A stretch of 64,000 nt of DNA from an uncultured Treponema sp. (GTDB lineage Bacteria > Spirochaetota > Spirochaetia > Treponematales > Treponemataceae): NCBI GenBank assembly GCA_900319625.1, contig ONPD01000005.1, positions 181,041 to 245,040 on the forward strand, in the 5' to 3' direction. The position numbers were made by a program, and so were the translations under genes. How positions within the stretch are numbered: the first letter of the stretch is position 1; each line of letters starts with the position of its first letter. Of this stretch, positions 36,130 through 45,312 are shown in pieces. The notes under the pieces were generated by a model that had not been told where the DNA came from, did not search any database, and was given only the letters and a program-made list of their open reading frames with translations.

Positions 36130-38459
36130 CAGAAGTCACCTCTCTGATCGTCATAATCCTGCATATAACGCTTTTCAAAGGCTGAAATAGGAATCGGGCG
36201 GGAAAAATAATAGCCCTGGAAGAAATCACAACCCATTACAGTAAGAGTATCGGCCTGAGTTTCGAGTTCAACACCTTCCGTAATTACAGTCATATTGAGT
36301 GCTTTTGCCATATCAATGATTGCATTAATAATTTTCAAGCTCTGCATTGTATTTTCAGTAGAACGCAGGAATTCCATATCAATTTTGAGAACATCCATTA
36401 TAAGATTTCTCAGCGTACTCAAGGAAGAATAGCCGCTTCCGAAATCGTCCATTTCAATTGTAAAGCCATACTGCTGCAGCTTTGTAAGAATTTCCTGGTG
36501 CATAGAAACATTGGACATAAGGATTGTTTCGGTAACCTCAAGGTTCATATTCTTAGGATTCAAGCCATACTTTTCTACAAGACGTGTAAGAGCCCCGTAT
36601 ACATCAAGATAATAGAAATCCTTTGCAGAAATATTTACCGAAATATAATAATCTTCGAAACCGCCATCCTTCCAGTCCTTAAGCTTTCTTGCAACCTGCT
36701 CCCAGATATAATAATCCAGACTGGCAATATAATCAGTTTTCTCAAGAATAGGTACAAAGTTGTTTGGACTAAGAAGTCCCTTTACCGGATGATTCCAGCG
36801 AACAAGAGCCTCGCCGCCGGTAACCTTCTGAGTTTTTGTGTTGAACTGTGGCTGGATATAGAAGATGAACTCGCCTTTTTCAAGGGCAGCAGGAAATTCA
36901 TTGAGGACACTTTTTTCTGTCATCAAATCCTGCATCATCGACATATCATAAACAGAAAGCGACTTAGTAAAGTCTTCAGGATTCTTTTCTATTGCGACAA
37001 AAGCGCGGTCACACATTGTCTGAACATCTTCCATTGGGTCTTCAACTTCGTAAACACCGATAAAAATCTTTACACGATAATGGAATTTTTTTGAAAGATT
37101 AGCCTGAAATTTTTCAAGAATATCGTTTATGGCCTTTGAATCGTAATATTCCATTTTCATCAGCATTGCAAACTTATCACCGGTAATTCTTCCGTGAATT
37201 GTACCTTCACTGTTGATGGATTCAATAGTTCTTGCTTCACCAAGGAGGATTTCGTTTCCGATTTCCTCGCCAAAAATATCATTTACAAGCTTAAAGTTTT
37301 CAATATCAAAGCAGACAAAAACACGAGAAAGTTCCGGATTTTCCTGAATAGCGGCTTCCGCTGCCTGTAAAAAGGCTTCGCGGTTTAAGAGTCCCGTAAG
37401 AGAATCATGGGTCGCAAGATATTTTTCCTTTTCAAGAATGTTCAGATATTCCGTCTTGTCATCAAGCTTTATGAGATAGCCTATTGAACGTTCTCTTTTA
37501 TCAACAAGTCTTGTAAGGCTGCCGGAAAAAACATGAATCATATCATTTACGATAAAATTTTCATCTTCGATAGGTAAAGAAATCTGCTTTTCCCCAAGCT
37601 TGGGCAGCCACTGTGAAAGAAAGGATTCAAGGAAAAGGTTTTTATTATCATCTGACTCAGAATGGAAAATAAGACGGGCAATATTATTTGCAAAGATACA
37701 ATGACCTTCCAGATCATAGCAGATTACGGCAGTACTTATATTCAGGGCAACCTGCTCCATTAAAATTCCTGAAAATTCCTGAGGAATTGTTGAAAGAATA
37801 AAGTACATATAAATATAAAAAACCAGAGGATAAATCAAAATTGAAAGGTTAAGCGGCCAGCGGAAAGCAATAAAACATCCGTTAAAAATAACTACGCCGC
37901 TGAAGGCAAGTATAAGTGAGTAATATTTTTTCTGAAAAAGAACCGGTATTTTTACAATTCGCAGGAAGCTTACCACAATAAAGGTACAGGCAAGAAAATA
38001 TGTAAAAATCATGTGGAATAAATATGGAGCCTTGAATATAAAAATCCAGCAAAAAAGTTTTCCGTTTACAGTAAGGCTTGGAATAAGCTCTACCATATAT
38101 CTGTAATGAGTGTTTAAAAGGATAAAGAAGCTGTCAGCAAAAGCTAAACAGACTAGAACATTTAGGAATTTGTAGTATACATTTCGCTTCTGACTGTAAT
38201 AAGGCAGCCATATTATACTCATGGAAATGAAAATCAGAATCCAGTCCATGGTAAGAAAGTATATCGAGCTTAAAATCAGCGCCACCCTCATATTGGAGGT
38301 GTAACACATAAAAAGGTATGAACTGGTAATCACAATTACCGAAACGCATAAGGCCGCAAAAATTCTTGTAGCCTTAAACTTTTTGGTAATCATCAGAAAA
38401 AGAGTTACCAGAACGGAGAGTATTTCAACTATTGCAACCAGTGTAAAAATTAATTTCAT
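36129..38459 (-). CDS. GGDEF-EAL membrane protein with intact EAL (putative c-di-GMP phosphodiesterase)
   Basis: The 776-residue protein has a 7-8 helix membrane domain (1-225), a PAS-like linker, a degenerate GGDEF (RITGDKF, about 355-505) and an EAL domain (about 515-765). EAL residues are all present: GEALVRW, VNISAKD, LEVTETIL, MDDFGSGYSSL, LKIDMEF and TEGVELETQ. It should hydrolyse c-di-GMP to pGpG, with the GGDEF part perhaps as a GTP sensor. The downstream paralog is translationally coupled through TGATG. A TATAAT box lies upstream. Confidence 0.92.
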   Translation of the reverse strand: MKLIFTLVAIVEILSVLVTLFLMITKKFKATRIFAALCVSVIVITSSYLFMCYTSNMRVALILSSIYFLTMDWILIFISMSIIWLPYYSQKRNVYYKFLNVLVCLAFADSFFILLNTHYRYMVELIPSLTVNGKLFCWIFIFKAPYLFHMIFTYFLACTFIVVSFLRIVKIPVLFQKKYYSLILAFSGVVIFNGCFIAFRWPLNLSILIYPLVFYIYMYFILSTIPQEFSGILMEQVALNISTAVICYDLEGHCIFANNIARLIFHSESDDNKNLFLESFLSQWLPKLGEKQISLPIEDENFIVNDMIHVFSGSLTRLVDKRERSIGYLIKLDDKTEYLNILEKEKYLATHDSLTGLLNREAFLQAAEAAIQENPELSRVFVCFDIENFKLVNDIFGEEIGNEILLGEARTIESINSEGTIHGRITGDKFAMLMKMEYYDSKAINDILEKFQANLSKKFHYRVKIFIGVYEVEDPMEDVQTMCDRAFVAIEKNPEDFTKSLSVYDMSMMQDLMTEKSVLNEFPAALEKGEFIFYIQPQFNTKTQKVTGGEALVRWNHPVKGLLSPNNFVPILEKTDYIASLDYYIWEQVARKLKDWKDGGFEDYYISVNISAKDFYYLDVYGALTRLVEKYGLNPKNMNLEVTETILMSNVSMHQEILTKLQQYGFTIEMDDFGSGYSSLSTLRNLIMDVLKIDMEFLRSTENTMQSLKIINAIIDMAKALNMTVITEGVELETQADTLTVMGCDFFQGYYFSRPIPISAFEKRYMQDYDDQRGDF

Positions 38460-38519
38460 CGCAGCCTGTACTAGAGAAATTAATTATAACACAAAATATA
38501 GAATAATTAAAAATTTTTT

Positions 38520-39119
38520 CTAAAGGGCTTTTTTGATTGCTTCAAGAAGTTCAGAATATTCTGTAAAGGCCGGATACTGAGGATATTCCTTTATGATGTT
38601 TTCTGTTGAGCGGAAGAGGAAGCCGGCCTTTGAAGCCTGAATCATTCCCAGGTCATTGAAGCTGTCACCGCTGGCAATTGTATCAAAGCCAACTGACTGA
38701 AGGGCCTTTACAGTTGTAAGCTTGCTCTTTTCGCAGCGCATTTTATAACCGGTGATTTCGCCGTTTGCCGCAACTTCAAGGCTGTTACAGAAAATTGTAG
38801 GATAGCCCAGTTTTGCCATAAGAGGGGCGGCAAACTGCTCGAAGGTATCGCTTATGATGATTACCTGGCAGTGTTTCTTAAGTTCATCAAGGAAGGCCTT
38901 TGCGCCTGGAAGAGGTTCGATTTTATTGATTGTATCCTGGATTTCTTTAAGTCCAAGATGGTGTTCGCGAAGAATTTCAAGTCTGAATTTCATCAGTTTA
39001 TCATAATCAGGTTCATCGCGGGTTGTACGACGCAATTCAGGAATACCAACAGCGTCAGCAAATGCAATCCAGATTTCCGGAACCAGAACACCTTCCAAAT
39101 CAAGACAAGTAATAGTCAT
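38520..39119 (-). CDS. ThrH-type phosphoserine phosphatase/homoserine kinase-like HAD protein
   Basis: The 199-residue HAD protein has the nucleophile motif CLDLEGVLVPEIW, with Asp then Glu in place of the usual DxDGT. This is typical of ThrH, the Pseudomonas-type bifunctional phosphoserine phosphatase/homoserine phosphotransferase. It also has motif II VIIISDTFEQ, Lys in CEKSKLTT and motif III IASGDSFNDLGMI. A serine or threonine pathway role is likely. The gene stands alone, opposite to the following deacetylase gene. Confidence 0.85.
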   Translation of the reverse strand: MTITCLDLEGVLVPEIWIAFADAVGIPELRRTTRDEPDYDKLMKFRLEILREHHLGLKEIQDTINKIEPLPGAKAFLDELKKHCQVIIISDTFEQFAAPLMAKLGYPTIFCNSLEVAANGEITGYKMRCEKSKLTTVKALQSVGFDTIASGDSFNDLGMIQASKAGFLFRSTENIIKEYPQYPAFTEYSELLEAIKKAL

Positions 39120-39192
39120 ATGAACCTCTTCTTTCTTTAATAATGCTAATAAATTACAGTATTTTTAAAATAATTGCAAATTTGCACTAGAT

Positions 39193-39221
39193 TTGCCCTG
39201 GGCCTGAAAAATCAGTATTAT
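39193..39221 (+). promoter_or_regulatory. Promoter of the divergent polysaccharide deacetylase gene
   Basis: TTGCCC (39193-39198), a 17-bp spacer and TATTAT (39216-39221). The first in-frame ATG (39223) is only 1 nt from the -10 box, so it cannot be on the transcript. The next, at 39232, is the likely start, again nearly leaderless. Confidence 0.5.
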
Positions 39222-39231
39222 TATGGAAGAT

Positions 39232-40608
39232 ATGGCTCAAAAACGCAGTACAACAAGTAAATCTAAAAGAAAGACTCAGAAAAAACGCACTAAGAAGGGC
39301 AAGGTTTACATTGCGCCTTATAAGCTTATTATTTTATGCGCAGCTGTTATTGCCCTTTGCATGGGACTTTTAGTTGTAAGTACGGCTGTAAATCAGCGGG
39401 CTTTTGATAAAGAGCAGAAACAAAGAATAGAACAGCAGCGCGAGGAAGAAAAGCGGATTGCTGAAAAGTCCAGGGCAGATAAGCAGGCGGCAGAGAAAGC
39501 AGCTCAGGAAAAGAAGGCTGAAGAAGAGCGACTTGCCCAGCAGAAAAAAGCTGAAGAAAAACGAATCGCAGAAGAGAAAAAACAGAAGGAAATTGAACAT
39601 AAAAAGGCAGAAGAAAAGAAAGCTGAAGAACTTAAGAAACAGAAAGAAATTGAGCAGAAAAAAGCCGAGGAAGTAAAACGGCAGAAGGAAGAGGCACGTA
39701 AAGCAGAAGAAAAACGCCAGAAGGAAGCTGAACAGAAGAAGAAAGCGGCTCCTGTCAAAGATAAAGTGCCTCCTAAGCCCGCCGCAAAGCAGGACGAACA
39801 GCCTGTCCGCACGCCAAATACGGAAGCTCAGCTCCCCAAAGAATCCAGGGACAGCGGCAAGACAAAGGCTGAAGAAACAAGTATTCCTCAGCCTAAAAAA
39901 TCTGAGTTCAACTTTCCGCCGGCAAAAAACAGCGCTCAACTGGTAATCCTGCTGGATGACGGAGGACAGAACCTTGCCCACTTGCAGAAGTTCCTTGACC
40001 TGCCCTTCCCTATCACAATTGCGGTTTTACCTCAGCTGGCTCACTCAAAGGAATCAGCGGCAAAAATCCGGGCAGGCGGAAAAGAGCTGATGCTGCATCA
40101 GCCTATGCAGGCTGTGAACGCAGGCGTAAATCCGGGGCCTGGTGCAATCACTCCTAATATGGACGAGGCTCAGATTAAGGCAACTTTGTTCAAGAACATC
40201 AGCGAAATCGGGCCGGTTGCGGGCTTTAACAATCACGAAGGCTCACTGATTACGGCTGATGCTGAAAAGATGGAAGTTGTACTCAAATATGCCTCGGAAA
40301 ACGGCATCTACTTCCTGGATTCCCGCACCAACGTGAACACTTCCGTGCCTGCCGTTGCAAGTGCGCTCGGTTTGTCATATTATGAACGTAATGGTCGTTT
40401 TCTGGATAATGTAAAGACCCGCGAAAACGCGATTACGGAAATCCGCAGAAATCTGGATATTGCCAACCGCGACGGCGTAGTTATAATGATTGGTCACATC
40501 TGGTCAGCGGACTTTTTACCGGCTGCCCTGATGGAAGTTTACCCCGAGCTGGTGGAAAAAGGCTATAAATTTACTACGGTTTCAAATTGCCGTGGCTTGA
40601 AGAGATGA
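39232..40608 (+). CDS. Divergent polysaccharide deacetylase with TolA-like Lys/Glu coiled coil
   Basis: A basic N-terminus (SKSKRKTQKKRTKKGK) precedes one transmembrane helix (about residues 30-52). A long Lys/Glu/Ala-rich coiled coil follows (about 60-180, KAEEKKAEELKK repeats) and resembles the TolA rod. The C-terminal domain (about 235-460) is a divergent polysaccharide deacetylase (PF04748) with ILLDDGGQN, LMLHQPMQA and NNHEGSLIT. The anchored rod could carry a cell-wall hydrolase across the periplasm. The stop codon lies inside a family A repeat. Start choice is discussed with the promoter. Confidence 0.85.
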   Translation: MAQKRSTTSKSKRKTQKKRTKKGKVYIAPYKLIILCAAVIALCMGLLVVSTAVNQRAFDKEQKQRIEQQREEEKRIAEKSRADKQAAEKAAQEKKAEEERLAQQKKAEEKRIAEEKKQKEIEHKKAEEKKAEELKKQKEIEQKKAEEVKRQKEEARKAEEKRQKEAEQKKKAAPVKDKVPPKPAAKQDEQPVRTPNTEAQLPKESRDSGKTKAEETSIPQPKKSEFNFPPAKNSAQLVILLDDGGQNLAHLQKFLDLPFPITIAVLPQLAHSKESAAKIRAGGKELMLHQPMQAVNAGVNPGPGAITPNMDEAQIKATLFKNISEIGPVAGFNNHEGSLITADAEKMEVVLKYASENGIYFLDSRTNVNTSVPAVASALGLSYYERNGRFLDNVKTRENAITEIRRNLDIANRDGVVIMIGHIWSADFLPAALMEVYPELVEKGYKFTTVSNCRGLKR

Positions 40609-40683
40609 GTGAAGAGGCTATGCCTCTTCTTGATAAATAGCAAAGCGTTAAAAAAAAAGCACTGCTTTTTTTAGCTTTACCTT
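40606..40683 (+). repeat. Dispersed palindromic repeat family A, copy 1
   Basis: The 78-bp element begins at the TGA of the deacetylase gene and ends before the tsaD ribosome site. Hairpin 1 is GAAGAGGC-TAT-GCCTCTTC, then ATAGCAAAGCGTT, nine A, a small AGC-ACT-GCT hairpin, seven T and AGCTTTACCTT. Compared with the copy at 54795 only 4 of 78 positions differ, and two of these are a compensatory pair in hairpin 1. Confidence 0.85.
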
Positions 40684-40694
40684 AGAGGAATAGT

Positions 40695-41726
40695 ATGAAA
40701 GTTTTAGGAATTGAATCATCATGCGATGAAACAGCATGCGCCATCGTTGAAGACGGAAAAACAATTTTGAGCAACGTTGTAGCAACCCAGATTCCTTTTC
40801 ATCAGATTTATAAGGGCGTTGTACCGGAAATTGCAAGCCGCAAGCATGTAGAATGGATTCTGCCGGTTGTGCGTCAGGCTTTAGACGAAGCAAAACTGAC
40901 GTTTGATGACATAGACGCTATTGCGCCAACAAACCGTCCGGGCCTTATGGGCTCGCTCATGGTAGGCTTTACCTTTGGAAAAACCCTTGCCTGGTCGCTC
41001 AACAAGCCTTTTCTTGCCGTAAATCATATGCTGGGTCATCTTTATGCTGCTCACCTTGTAAATGATATTCAGTATCCTTACCTTGGGCTGCTGGTCAGCG
41101 GCGGCCACAGCATTATCTGTAAGGTAAATAATTTTGATGATCTGGAGATTCTTGGAACCACGGTTGATGATTCGGTAGGTGAAGCTTTTGATAAGGTCAG
41201 CAAATTCTACGGTCTCGGCTATCCTGGAGGAGTTATCATCGATAATCTTGCAAAGCAGGGAGATGCCCGTGCCGCAACTTTCCCGGTTCCTAAGCTTGAT
41301 AACAAGGAACATCGCTACGATGTAAGCTTTTCCGGATTAAAGACTGCCGTAATTCACCAGTGCGATATGTTCTGGAACGAAGGCTACGAACATTCTAAGG
41401 AAAATATGTGTGCCGCCTTCCAGGAAACAGCCTGCAAGACTTTGACCAGCCGCCTCTTCCGCGCGGTAGAAGACACAGGTCTTACAACAGTTGTAGCCGG
41501 CGGTGGTGTTGCGGCAAACTCCCGCCTCCGCTCGCTTCTGGCAGAACGCACAGACTTAAACTGCATCTTCCCGCCGCTCAAGCTCTGCGGAGACAACGGC
41601 GCTATGATTGCGGGAGTTGCCTACCACTTCTTAAAACGCGGCGACCGCGACGGCTGGGACAGCGTAACCTGCGCAAGAATCCCTCAGTTTAAGCGGGGCT
41701 TAGCAAATTTTAAAAATCGCAAGTAG
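40695..41726 (+). CDS. tsaD: tRNA N6-adenosine threonylcarbamoyltransferase (TsaD/Kae1)
   Basis: The 343-residue enzyme transfers the threonylcarbamoyl group to A37 of ANN-reading tRNAs with TsaB and TsaE. Family motifs are clear: VLGIESSCDETACAIVEDG at the start, the metal site HMLGHLYAAHL, FDKVSKFYGLGYPGG, and VVAGGVAANSRLR. AGAGGA before the ATG is the ribosome site, directly after the family A repeat. TsaB and TsaE genes are not adjacent. Confidence 0.97.
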   Translation: MKVLGIESSCDETACAIVEDGKTILSNVVATQIPFHQIYKGVVPEIASRKHVEWILPVVRQALDEAKLTFDDIDAIAPTNRPGLMGSLMVGFTFGKTLAWSLNKPFLAVNHMLGHLYAAHLVNDIQYPYLGLLVSGGHSIICKVNNFDDLEILGTTVDDSVGEAFDKVSKFYGLGYPGGVIIDNLAKQGDARAATFPVPKLDNKEHRYDVSFSGLKTAVIHQCDMFWNEGYEHSKENMCAAFQETACKTLTSRLFRAVEDTGLTTVVAGGGVAANSRLRSLLAERTDLNCIFPPLKLCGDNGAMIAGVAYHFLKRGDRDGWDSVTCARIPQFKRGLANFKNRK

Positions 41727-41753
41727 CAGCCGGCTCAAATAACAAGCTATCTA

Positions 41754-41783
41754 TTGACAATCCTCAATTCTCTATTGTATGTT
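41754..41783 (+). promoter_or_regulatory. Promoter of the GH94-like gene
   Basis: A perfect TTGACA (41754-41759) with an 18-bp spacer and TATGTT (41778-41783) directly precedes a 20-bp operator palindrome. The expected transcript start is near 41790. Confidence 0.6.
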
Positions 41784-41796
41784 AAAATCAAACAAC

Positions 41797-41816
41797 TTAG
41801 GCAACCGATTGCCTAA
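41797..41816 (+). promoter_or_regulatory. LacI-type operator of the GH94-like gene
   Basis: TTAGGCAACCGATTGCCTAA has perfect 8-bp arms (TTAGGCAA/TTGCCTAA) around a central CG-containing core, the usual form of LacI-family operators. It lies just downstream of the promoter, a repressing position. A LacI-family gene ends 3.5 kb downstream, but its own operon carries a different palindrome. Confidence 0.7.
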
Positions 41817-41870
41817 AATTATATCACAAAATCCGGGGGTTTAGAGGTGAGCCTTCGGAACGAGGATTTT

Positions 41871-44800
41871 ATGAAAAAAGAAGTAAAAGGATTTTTTACG
41901 GAACTTGAGGGAAAGCCTGTCTACAAGATTGAAAACTACGATGCCATGGAAAACTTTTTTATGACGATTACCAGCTCGTCAGACATCTGGAATTTCTGCT
42001 GGTCGCAGGGAGGAATTACAGCAGGAAGAATCGACAGCAATCACGCCGTTTTTCCATATTACACTGCAGACAAGGTTTACGACGCCCGCTCTTATTCCGG
42101 CAACTATGCCGCTGTGGCCGTAAAAACTTCGGAGGGAATTAAAATCTGGGAGCCATTCGGCTACTTTAACGCATCTCCTTCTGTAAAAAAGCTTCTTGAA
42201 GGAAAATCTCAATTTAATATTTACAAGAATTACAACGGAACAGAAGTTTTCTTTGAGGAAATCAATAAGGAACTGAAGCTTCTTTTCAGAATCAGCTGGA
42301 CTTCTTCTGAGCACTTTGGTCTTGTAAAAAGCACTACTATTCAGAATCTCGCAGACGCACCGGTAGAAATTGCCATATTGGATGGTGCCCAGAACATCAT
42401 GCCGGCCTGCACAACTTCAAATCTTCAGAATTCAAACTCCTGTCTTCTGGACGCTTACAAAAAAACTGACCTGGACGAGGGCGGCAACGTAGCGCTTTTT
42501 GCCCTTTCTTCCATGCTTTCGGACAAGGCAGAACCAAGTGAAGGCCTGCTTGCAAACGTAAGCTGGTTTACAACAGATGACAAAATCATTCTGGCAACTG
42601 ACGCGCCGACACAGTTTGCAGAAAGCGAAAAACTGATGGCAGCCGGCGATTTTAAGACAGAAATCGTAACAAAAGGCCAGCGTTCATCCTGCTTTATCTG
42701 CCGTAATCTGACTTTGAAGGCAGAAGGCTGCGAAAAATGGTTCCAGGTATTTGACACTTCACTTGCCCTTGCAAAAATCGAAAACCTTAAAGCAGAAATC
42801 AAAGACCGAAGATCTGCCCTCAAGCTGCTGGAAGAAGATATCAGCCGCACAGACAAGCTTATGACTGAATATTTAGCCGCAGCAGACGGAATCCAGCAGA
42901 CTGCTGACACAATGAACTGCGTTCACCATCAGCAGAACGTAATGTTCAACATTATGCGGGGCGGTATTTTTGAAAATCAGGGAAAAATCGGACTTTCTGA
43001 TTTTGTAAAATTCATCGAACAGAGAAACAAGAGCCTGGTTGAAGCTGCAAAAAAAGTTAGCAGTGCGCTTGGAAAAGAAGCTTCTTATCAGGCACTTTGC
43101 GACGCAGTTGAGGGCGCAAAAAATCCACAGCTTACCCGCCTTTTCTTTGAATATATGCCTCTTACCTTCAGCCGCCGCCACGGTGACCCAAGCCGTCCAT
43201 GGAACATTTTCTCAATCAAACTGCGCGATTCAGACAACAATCCGATTTTGAACTACGAAGGAAACTGGCGCGACATCTTCCAGAACTGGGAAGCACTGGC
43301 CATGTCTTATCCTGTTTACATCAAAAATATGTGCGTAAAATTCCTGAACGCAATGACCGCAGAAGGATTTAACCCGTATAAAATCAACCGAGCCGGAATC
43401 GACTGGGAAATCCCGGATCCAAACAATCCATGGGCCTTTATCGGTTACTGGGGCGACCATCAGGTTATCTACTTTGCAAAGCTTCTGGAATTCCTTCTCA
43501 AAACTGATAAGGCAAACCTTATGGCTTCGCTTGATGAAAAAATCTACACAAGCGCCAATGTACCTTACCGCATCAAGTCTTACGCAGATATCTTAAAGGA
43601 CCCTAGAAATACAATCTCCTTTGACCGTGAAATGAGCAACCGCCTTCAGAAAGAAACAACAGAGCGCGGAAGCGATGCAAAACTGGTTCAGGGCAAGGAC
43701 GGAAATCCGGAACTCCTGAGTTTTGCCGCAAAAGCCCTTCAGATTGTAATTACAAAAATCGCAAATCTTGTTCCGGGCGGAGGAATCTGGCTCAACACCC
43801 AGCGCCCTGAATGGAACGACGCAAACAACGCCCTTGCAGGCTATGGACTTTCTGTTGTAACCCTCTGCTACCTCTACCGCTACATCCGTCTTCTTGAAAA
43901 TCTTTTTGAGGAAGGAAAAAAAGCCGGCGTAACTGATTTTACTCTACCAAAAACAGAAATCACAGCTTTGGAAGAACTTTTCAACCTTTATTCATCATCA
44001 GATTTGAAAAAAGCATCTGAAAACGCAGGCGAAAGAAAGGCCTTTACCGACAAGGCAGGTCTTATATTTGAAGCTGAGCGCAATAACCTTTACAAAAAGG
44101 GCTATTCAGACGGCCAGGATAAAATCAGCGCAGATAGAATTCTGCAGGCACTGGCAACCTTCAACAAGATGGTCCAGCTTACAATCAAAATGAATAAGCG
44201 CGATGACGGACTCTATCATTCTTACAACACTGTAAAAATTGATAACCAGGGCGCCGCTGCCATTGGAAAAGGCACAATGGAAATTGTTTACCTGCAGCCA
44301 ATGCTGGAAGGTCAGGTTGCAATCCTTTCTTCTGACCTGCTGACTCCTGCCGAAGCTCAGGCCCTTGTTGAAGCCCTGCAAAAAAGCGATATGTACGAAA
44401 AACGCCAGCATTCTTATATGCTTTATCCGAACAAGGAACTGCCAGCCTTCCAGAATAAAAACTGCGTAAAGGCAGGGGACATAAAGCCTCTTGAAAAGCT
44501 GCTTGCCCGCACCGGCAGCCTCTATATGGAAAAGGACGTAAACGACGTTTATCACTTTAATCCTGACTTCCGCAATTCAAACGTTATTAAGGATTTTATT
44601 GCGGCACAGACTGGTGACAGAAAGCCTTCAGCCGACGAAGAAAACGCCCTTCTCGAACTTTACGAAAAGACCTTCAATCATCAGAAGTTCACAGGCCGCT
44701 CAGGCACCTTCTACGCTTACGAAGGACTTGGAAGCATTTACTGGCACATGGTTTCAAAGCTCCTGCTCGCGGTACAGGAAAATATCTTTAAGGCGGAAAA

Positions 44801-45275
44801 GCTTGGAGATTCTGCGAACGTTAAAAAGCTTACAAAATCTTACTATGAAGTCCGGGCTGGACTTGGCTACAACAAGGCACCTGAACTCTACGGAGCCTTC
44901 CCATTTGATCCTTATTCCCACACACCATCAGGACAGGGCGCAAAACAGCCTGGTATGACTGGCCAGGTTAAGGAAGAAGTTCTTACCCGCTTTGGCGAGC
45001 TTGGAGTTTTGATTGAAGACGGAAAGGCAAGCTTTGCTCCTGTAATTCTTCAGGAAGGTGAAGTCCGCAAGGACGGCAGCCTGAGCTTTACCTGGTGTGG
45101 AGTTCCGGTAACTTACAAATTTAAGTCCGGCATTCCAACTACCCTGGCTGATGCCCAGAAAGCAAAAATAAGCGTGAATGGAAAAGTACGCGAGGGAAAT
45201 TCTCTTACCACAGAGGAAAGCTCCGCACTCTTCCAGCGCGAAGGCAAAATAAAAGCGATTGAAGTTGAATTTTAA
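41871..45275 (+). CDS. Large (alpha/alpha)6-barrel carbohydrate enzyme, GH94-like (function unproven)
   Basis: The protein of about 1134 residues has no signal peptide. The N-terminal ~320 residues are beta-rich (FCWSQGGITAGRIDSNHAVF). A helical linker follows, and then a barrel with RRHGDPSRPWNIFSI, EGNWRDIFQNWEAL and a WND motif in NTQRPEWNDANNALAGYG, as in GH94-type phosphorylases. A C-terminal tail ends it. GH94 proteins cleave disaccharides with phosphate, but I could not fix the family or the substrate. The start is set at the ATG at 41871, with a GAGGA site, instead of a GTG 8 codons earlier. The LacI-type operator and adjacent GH53 suggest use of galactan-derived sugars. Confidence 0.6.
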   Translation: MKKEVKGFFTELEGKPVYKIENYDAMENFFMTITSSSDIWNFCWSQGGITAGRIDSNHAVFPYYTADKVYDARSYSGNYAAVAVKTSEGIKIWEPFGYFNASPSVKKLLEGKSQFNIYKNYNGTEVFFEEINKELKLLFRISWTSSEHFGLVKSTTIQNLADAPVEIAILDGAQNIMPACTTSNLQNSNSCLLDAYKKTDLDEGGNVALFALSSMLSDKAEPSEGLLANVSWFTTDDKIILATDAPTQFAESEKLMAAGDFKTEIVTKGQRSSCFICRNLTLKAEGCEKWFQVFDTSLALAKIENLKAEIKDRRSALKLLEEDISRTDKLMTEYLAAADGIQQTADTMNCVHHQQNVMFNIMRGGIFENQGKIGLSDFVKFIEQRNKSLVEAAKKVSSALGKEASYQALCDAVEGAKNPQLTRLFFEYMPLTFSRRHGDPSRPWNIFSIKLRDSDNNPILNYEGNWRDIFQNWEALAMSYPVYIKNMCVKFLNAMTAEGFNPYKINRAGIDWEIPDPNNPWAFIGYWGDHQVIYFAKLLEFLLKTDKANLMASLDEKIYTSANVPYRIKSYADILKDPRNTISFDREMSNRLQKETTERGSDAKLVQGKDGNPELLSFAAKALQIVITKIANLVPGGGIWLNTQRPEWNDANNALAGYGLSVVTLCYLYRYIRLLENLFEEGKKAGVTDFTLPKTEITALEELFNLYSSSDLKKASENAGERKAFTDKAGLIFEAERNNLYKKGYSDGQDKISADRILQALATFNKMVQLTIKMNKRDDGLYHSYNTVKIDNQGAAAIGKGTMEIVYLQPMLEGQVAILSSDLLTPAEAQALVEALQKSDMYEKRQHSYMLYPNKELPAFQNKNCVKAGDIKPLEKLLARTGSLYMEKDVNDVYHFNPDFRNSNVIKDFIAAQTGDRKPSADEENALLELYEKTFNHQKFTGRSGTFYAYEGLGSIYWHMVSKLLLAVQENIFKAEKLGDSANVKKLTKSYYEVRAGLGYNKAPELYGAFPFDPYSHTPSGQGAKQPGMTGQVKEEVLTRFGELGVLIEDGKASFAPVILQEGEVRKDGSLSFTWCGVPVTYKFKSGIPTTLADAQKAKISVNGKVREGNSLTTEESSALFQREGKIKAIEVEF

Positions 45276-45281
45276 TTAAAA

Positions 45282-45305
45282 GAGGGGGCCACCTCCTAAC
45301 CCCTC
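45282..45305 (+). terminator. Weak bidirectional terminator between GH94-like and lacI-like genes
   Basis: Arms GAGGGG and CCCCTC flank a 12-nt loop; the T tract is poor. It lies between two convergent genes. Confidence 0.35.
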
Positions 45306-45312
45306 ATTCAAC

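Noticed and set aside
39370..39981. 203-codon antisense frame in the deacetylase gene
   Set aside because: Phe/Leu-rich translation is the shadow of the Lys/Glu-rich coil codons.
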